Source of the DNA: Candidatus Falkowbacteria bacterium CG1_02_41_21
Lineage (GTDB): Bacteria > Patescibacteriota > Patescibacteriia > Patescibacteriales > UBA12465
NCBI GenBank assembly: GCA_001871235.1
Contig: MNUV01000028.1
Coordinates: 1-8,275 of the forward strand
Direction of reading: 5' to 3'
Length of the DNA stretch: 8,275 nt
Each line of letters opens with the position of its first letter. Position 1 is the stretch's first letter. Positions 6,195 to 8,275 of this stretch are shown here, piece after piece. The notes beneath the pieces were generated by a model, which did no database searches, was not told where the DNA came from, and was given only the letters and a program-made list of their open reading frames with translations. Both the position numbers and the translations under genes were made by a program.

Positions 6195-6854
6195 CTATTT
6201 AATCTCTGGCTTATCTTCCTTCTTAAGTTCCGGCTTAACAGTCTTAACTTTTTCTTTAACCTTTCTTAAACTATTTAAAGCTTCAATCGTACAGCGAGCA
6301 TTATTAATCTTATTATTAGTACCTAAAATCTTGCTGGTGACATTCTTAACACCGGCTAATTCCAAAATAACCCGCACCACGCCGCCGGCGATTACGCCCC
6401 GACCCTTTTGGGCCGGTTTAAACATAATACTGGCCGCGCCGATAGTCTTTCGGACTTCATGCGGAATAGTATTATTGATCATATTAACAGTGATCATGTG
6501 TTTTTTGGCTTGATTAACGGCCTTATTAACAGCCATGGTCACATCAGCGCCCTTGCCTAAGCCGGTACCGATAGTGCCTTTTTTATCACCCAAAGCCACG
6601 CAAGCTCTAAAGCTCATCCGTTTACCGCCTTTCATCACCCGAGTCACCCGAGCGATATCCAAAATTCTTTGTTCCATTTCATCCTTACCGCCGCCGAATC
6701 TCTTGTCGCCTCGTTTTTCCGCGCGACCACCGCGACCGCCGCCGCGATTGTCATTACGATTATTATTATTATTTCCACCATAAACACTCTTAGCCACGGC
6801 TTCGGCGACAGCAGTTTCTTTAATTCCACTAGGTTGTTTTTTTTCTTCTGACAT
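6195..6854 (-). CDS. rpsE: 30S ribosomal protein S5 (uS5) with extended N-terminus
   Basis: This 219-residue protein is S5, a small-subunit protein near the decoding and mRNA entry region that affects translational accuracy. The conserved core begins near residue 60. It includes IARVTRVMKGGKRMSF (67-82) with the loop where spectinomycin and ram mutations map in E. coli, then GTGLGKG, and a C-terminal domain with GVIAGGVVRVILELAGVKN. Ahead of the core is an extension of about 55 residues, rich in Gly, Asn and Arg (five Asn at 28-32, then RGGGRGGR). A Lys/Glu/Pro tail of about 25 residues follows the core. E. coli S5 is 167 residues long. Only the ATG at 6852-6854 includes the extension, and no good start is seen closer to the core, although M60 is possible. 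It lies between rplR and rplO and stops with TAG. Confidence 0.95.
   Translation of the reverse strand: MSEEKKQPSGIKETAVAEAVAKSVYGGNNNNNRNDNRGGGRGGRAEKRGDKRFGGGKDEMEQRILDIARVTRVMKGGKRMSFRACVALGDKKGTIGTGLGKGADVTMAVNKAVNQAKKHMITVNMINNTIPHEVRKTIGAASIMFKPAQKGRGVIAGGVVRVILELAGVKNVTSKILGTNNKINNARCTIEALNSLRKVKEKVKTVKPELKKEDKPEIK
6759..6773. repeat. Trinucleotide repeat (ATT)5 inside rpsE
   Basis: Five exact ATT triplets on the plus strand (AAT in the coding direction) encode N28-N32 of S5. The tract is in frame, so slippage would change the length of the asparagine run without breaking the gene. It lies in the low-complexity N-terminal extension, outside the conserved S5 fold. Confidence 0.8.
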
Positions 6855-6880
6855 ATTTTAATCGTTACTTTTTATGTTAA

Positions 6881-7240
6881 TTAAAATTGCAGTCCGCCGT
6901 CTCGGGCGCCATCGGCCACGGCCTTGACGCGACCATGATAACGATAGCTGCCGCGATCAAAAACTACAGTCTGAATTTTCTTGGCCAGTGCTTTCTGAGC
7001 TAAAAGTTTGCCGAGCTCCAAAGAAATATCAGTTTTCTTTTTCTTGCTGTCAGCCTTAATCTCCCGACTGTGAGCGCTAACTAAAGTTAGGCCTTGCTCA
7101 TCATTGATCAGTTGTAAATATAAACCGGCATTAGATTTAAAAACGCTTAATCTGGGACGCAGTTCGGTGCCGCTGATCTTAGCTCGCACGCGACCATGAC
7201 GTCTGGCCATTTTAGCATTTTTGGCAATTTGTTTATTCAT
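6881..7240 (-). CDS. rplR: 50S ribosomal protein L18 (uL18)
   Basis: This 119-residue protein is L18, which binds 5S rRNA and with L5 anchors it in the central protuberance of the large subunit. The basic N-terminus (KMARRHGRVRAKISGT, 10-25) and RPRLSVFKSNAGLYLQLI (28-45) match the family. So do the conserved C-terminal blocks VVFDRGSYRYHGRVKAVADG (92-111) and ARDGGLQF at the end. Length is normal. It begins 9 bases after the rplF stop, with an all-A/T leader ATAAAATAT and no Shine-Dalgarno motif, and is followed after 26 bases by rpsE. It is an ordinary member of the operon. Confidence 0.97.
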   Translation of the reverse strand: MNKQIAKNAKMARRHGRVRAKISGTELRPRLSVFKSNAGLYLQLINDEQGLTLVSAHSREIKADSKKKKTDISLELGKLLAQKALAKKIQTVVFDRGSYRYHGRVKAVADGARDGGLQF

Positions 7241-7249
7241 ATATTTTAT

Positions 7250-7792
7250 TTATTTACTAGCGGCGGTCTTACCGGCCTTACGTCTGATAACCTCTTCGTC
7301 ATACTTGATACCCTTACCCTTATATGGTTCCGGTAATCTCAAACGGCGTAATTGAGCGGCTTTTTCTCCGACTAATTGCTTATCAATACCGGATAAAGTG
7401 ATGAAATTTCCTTCCACCGCGGCGGTGATGCCGGCCGGCAACATGAAATCAATGGTATGAGAATAACCCAAGCTCATAACTACCTTATTGCCGCCGACTT
7501 GAGCCTTATAACCGACACCTTTAAATTCTAATTTTTTACTGAAGCCCTCATTGACACCGAGCACCATATTATTAATCAAATTGCGATATAAGCCCCACAA
7601 AGCGCATTGCTTCTTATCGGTCGCATCCTTAACGGTAACCTTAACCTCTTCGGGGGTAATATTAATCATCACCTGCGGATGCATCGCTTGTTTCAATTCG
7701 CCTTTCGGACCTTTAACCACAATCTGCCCGTTCTCAATCTTGACTTGAGTATTGGCGGCTAATTTAATTGGAAGTTTTCCTACTCTTGACAT
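7250..7792 (-). CDS. rplF: 50S ribosomal protein L6 (uL6)
   Basis: This 180-residue protein is L6, which contacts 23S rRNA near the sarcin-ricin loop and the factor-binding site. It shows the expected two-repeat layout. The first domain starts MSRVGKLPIKL and has IVVKGPKGEL at 24-33. The second has FKGVGYKAQVGGNKVVMSLGYSH (90-112) and the signature LRLPEPYKGKGIKY (151-164) followed by EEVIRRKAGK. Length is typical. The leader to rpsH is 26 bases of almost pure A/T, without a Shine-Dalgarno motif. The stop is TAA, 9 bases before rplR. Confidence 0.98.
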   Translation of the reverse strand: MSRVGKLPIKLAANTQVKIENGQIVVKGPKGELKQAMHPQVMINITPEEVKVTVKDATDKKQCALWGLYRNLINNMVLGVNEGFSKKLEFKGVGYKAQVGGNKVVMSLGYSHTIDFMLPAGITAAVEGNFITLSGIDKQLVGEKAAQLRRLRLPEPYKGKGIKYDEEVIRRKAGKTAASK

Positions 7793-7818
7793 ATATATTG
7801 AATATAAAATTTATAAAA

Positions 7819-8238
7819 CTAGTAAATTTCGCAGATCACTTCTCCGCCCAATTGACTCTGACGCGCTTCCCGATTAGTCATTAATCCTTTCGGGGTGGAA
7901 ATGATAGCCATACCGATATTATTCAAAACGCGAGGCAGATCATCCTTGCCGACATAAACTCGGGCGCCAGGCTTGGAAATTCTCTTCAGAGAACTGATTC
8001 GTGGCTCGCGCTCTTCATTGTATTTCAAAACCACGCGCAAGCGATCAAAAGCCGCGCTTTTATTTTTGGTTTCATTATCGCCTGGTATGACCTCAATTTT
8101 ACTCACCCAGCCTTCTTTGGCCAGAATCTTGGCTATTTCCAATTTTAATTTGCTTAAGGGTAGGATGATTTCCGCTTTTTTGACCATGGAGGCATTCCGG
8201 ATTCTAGTCAACATGTCTGCGATTGGATCTGTCATCAT
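7819..8238 (-). CDS. rpsH: 30S ribosomal protein S8 (uS8)
   Basis: S8 binds 16S rRNA helix 21 and is an early assembly protein of the small subunit. In E. coli it also represses its own operon by binding mRNA near rplE. The chosen start at 8238 gives 139 residues beginning MMTDPIADMLTRIRNA, which fits the family N-terminus. An upstream in-frame ATG at 8262 would add eight residues (MYYFNYKI) coded by A/T-rich spacer, and 8235 is a further alternative. Conserved blocks are SKLKLEIAKILAKEGW (29-44), SKPGARVY (88-95) and GMAIISTPKGLMTNREAR (109-126), ending GGEVICEIY. Slight extra length comes from an insert around 52-62 (PGDNETKNKSA). No Shine-Dalgarno motif is seen, and the stop is TAG. The preceding operon genes lie outside the window. 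Confidence 0.96.
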   Translation of the reverse strand: MMTDPIADMLTRIRNASMVKKAEIILPLSKLKLEIAKILAKEGWVSKIEVIPGDNETKNKSAAFDRLRVVLKYNEEREPRISSLKRISKPGARVYVGKDDLPRVLNNIGMAIISTPKGLMTNREARQSQLGGEVICEIY

Positions 8239-8275
8239 AATTTTATAATTAAAATAATACATAATTTATTTATCT

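Noticed and set aside
8239..8262. Eight-residue N-terminal addition (MYYFNYKI) to S8 from the upstream ATG at 8262.
   Set aside because: S8 proteins conventionally begin MxMTDPIADML or close to it. The added codons are A/T-rich spacer like the other leaders here, so the start at 8238 is preferred.
102..8262. Possible alternative genetic code with TGA read as glycine, as in some Candidate Phyla Radiation lineages.
   Set aside because: All conserved genes are full length in the standard bacterial code with no in-frame TGA, and their conserved glycines use GGN codons.

Overview
This window reads almost entirely on the minus strand and holds ten protein genes packed with short spacers. It is chromosomal housekeeping DNA from a bacterium, most likely a member of the Candidate Phyla Radiation (Patescibacteria, plausibly a parcubacterial lineage). 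The strongest clue is the ribosomal protein order. The genes rpsH, rplF, rplR, rpsE, rplO and secY are all present, but rpmD (ribosomal protein L30), normally between rpsE and rplO, is missing and only 31 bases separate its neighbours. Loss of L30 is a known hallmark of that radiation. Moderately AT-rich sequence, A/T-only leaders without Shine-Dalgarno motifs, and a low-complexity extension on S5 fit the same picture. All ten genes read through intact in the standard bacterial code and stop with TAA or TAG.

Reading in the direction of transcription (from high to low coordinates), the first block (8238 to 4422) is the distal half of an spc-type operon: S8, L6, L18, S5, L15 and the translocon channel SecY. 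It ends in a clear intrinsic terminator at 4369-4392. The spacer before secY contains a hairpin that may bring a distant Shine-Dalgarno-like motif close to the start codon.

The second block starts from a well-formed extended -10 promoter (4327-4355). It contains a 768-residue, mostly helical protein of unknown function, then map (methionine aminopeptidase), ruvX/yqgF (16S rRNA processing nuclease family) and recO (recombination mediator). The four genes are spaced 9, 0 and -17 bases and look like one transcription unit, closed by a strong hairpin terminator at 20-49. The unknown protein sits where many bacteria have adk, between secY and map. The infA-rpmJ-rpsM genes that often follow map are replaced by ruvX and recO.

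The most interesting item is the 768-residue protein: large, soluble, coiled-coil-rich, with no recognisable ATPase or catalytic motif, heading a unit with conserved translation and repair genes. Secondary points are the looped-out ribosome-binding arrangement before secY, the S5 extension, and a set of small hairpins with GAA or GTAA loops after recO. There are no tRNA or rRNA genes, CRISPR arrays or mobile elements here, and no gene-free stretch longer than about 120 bases.
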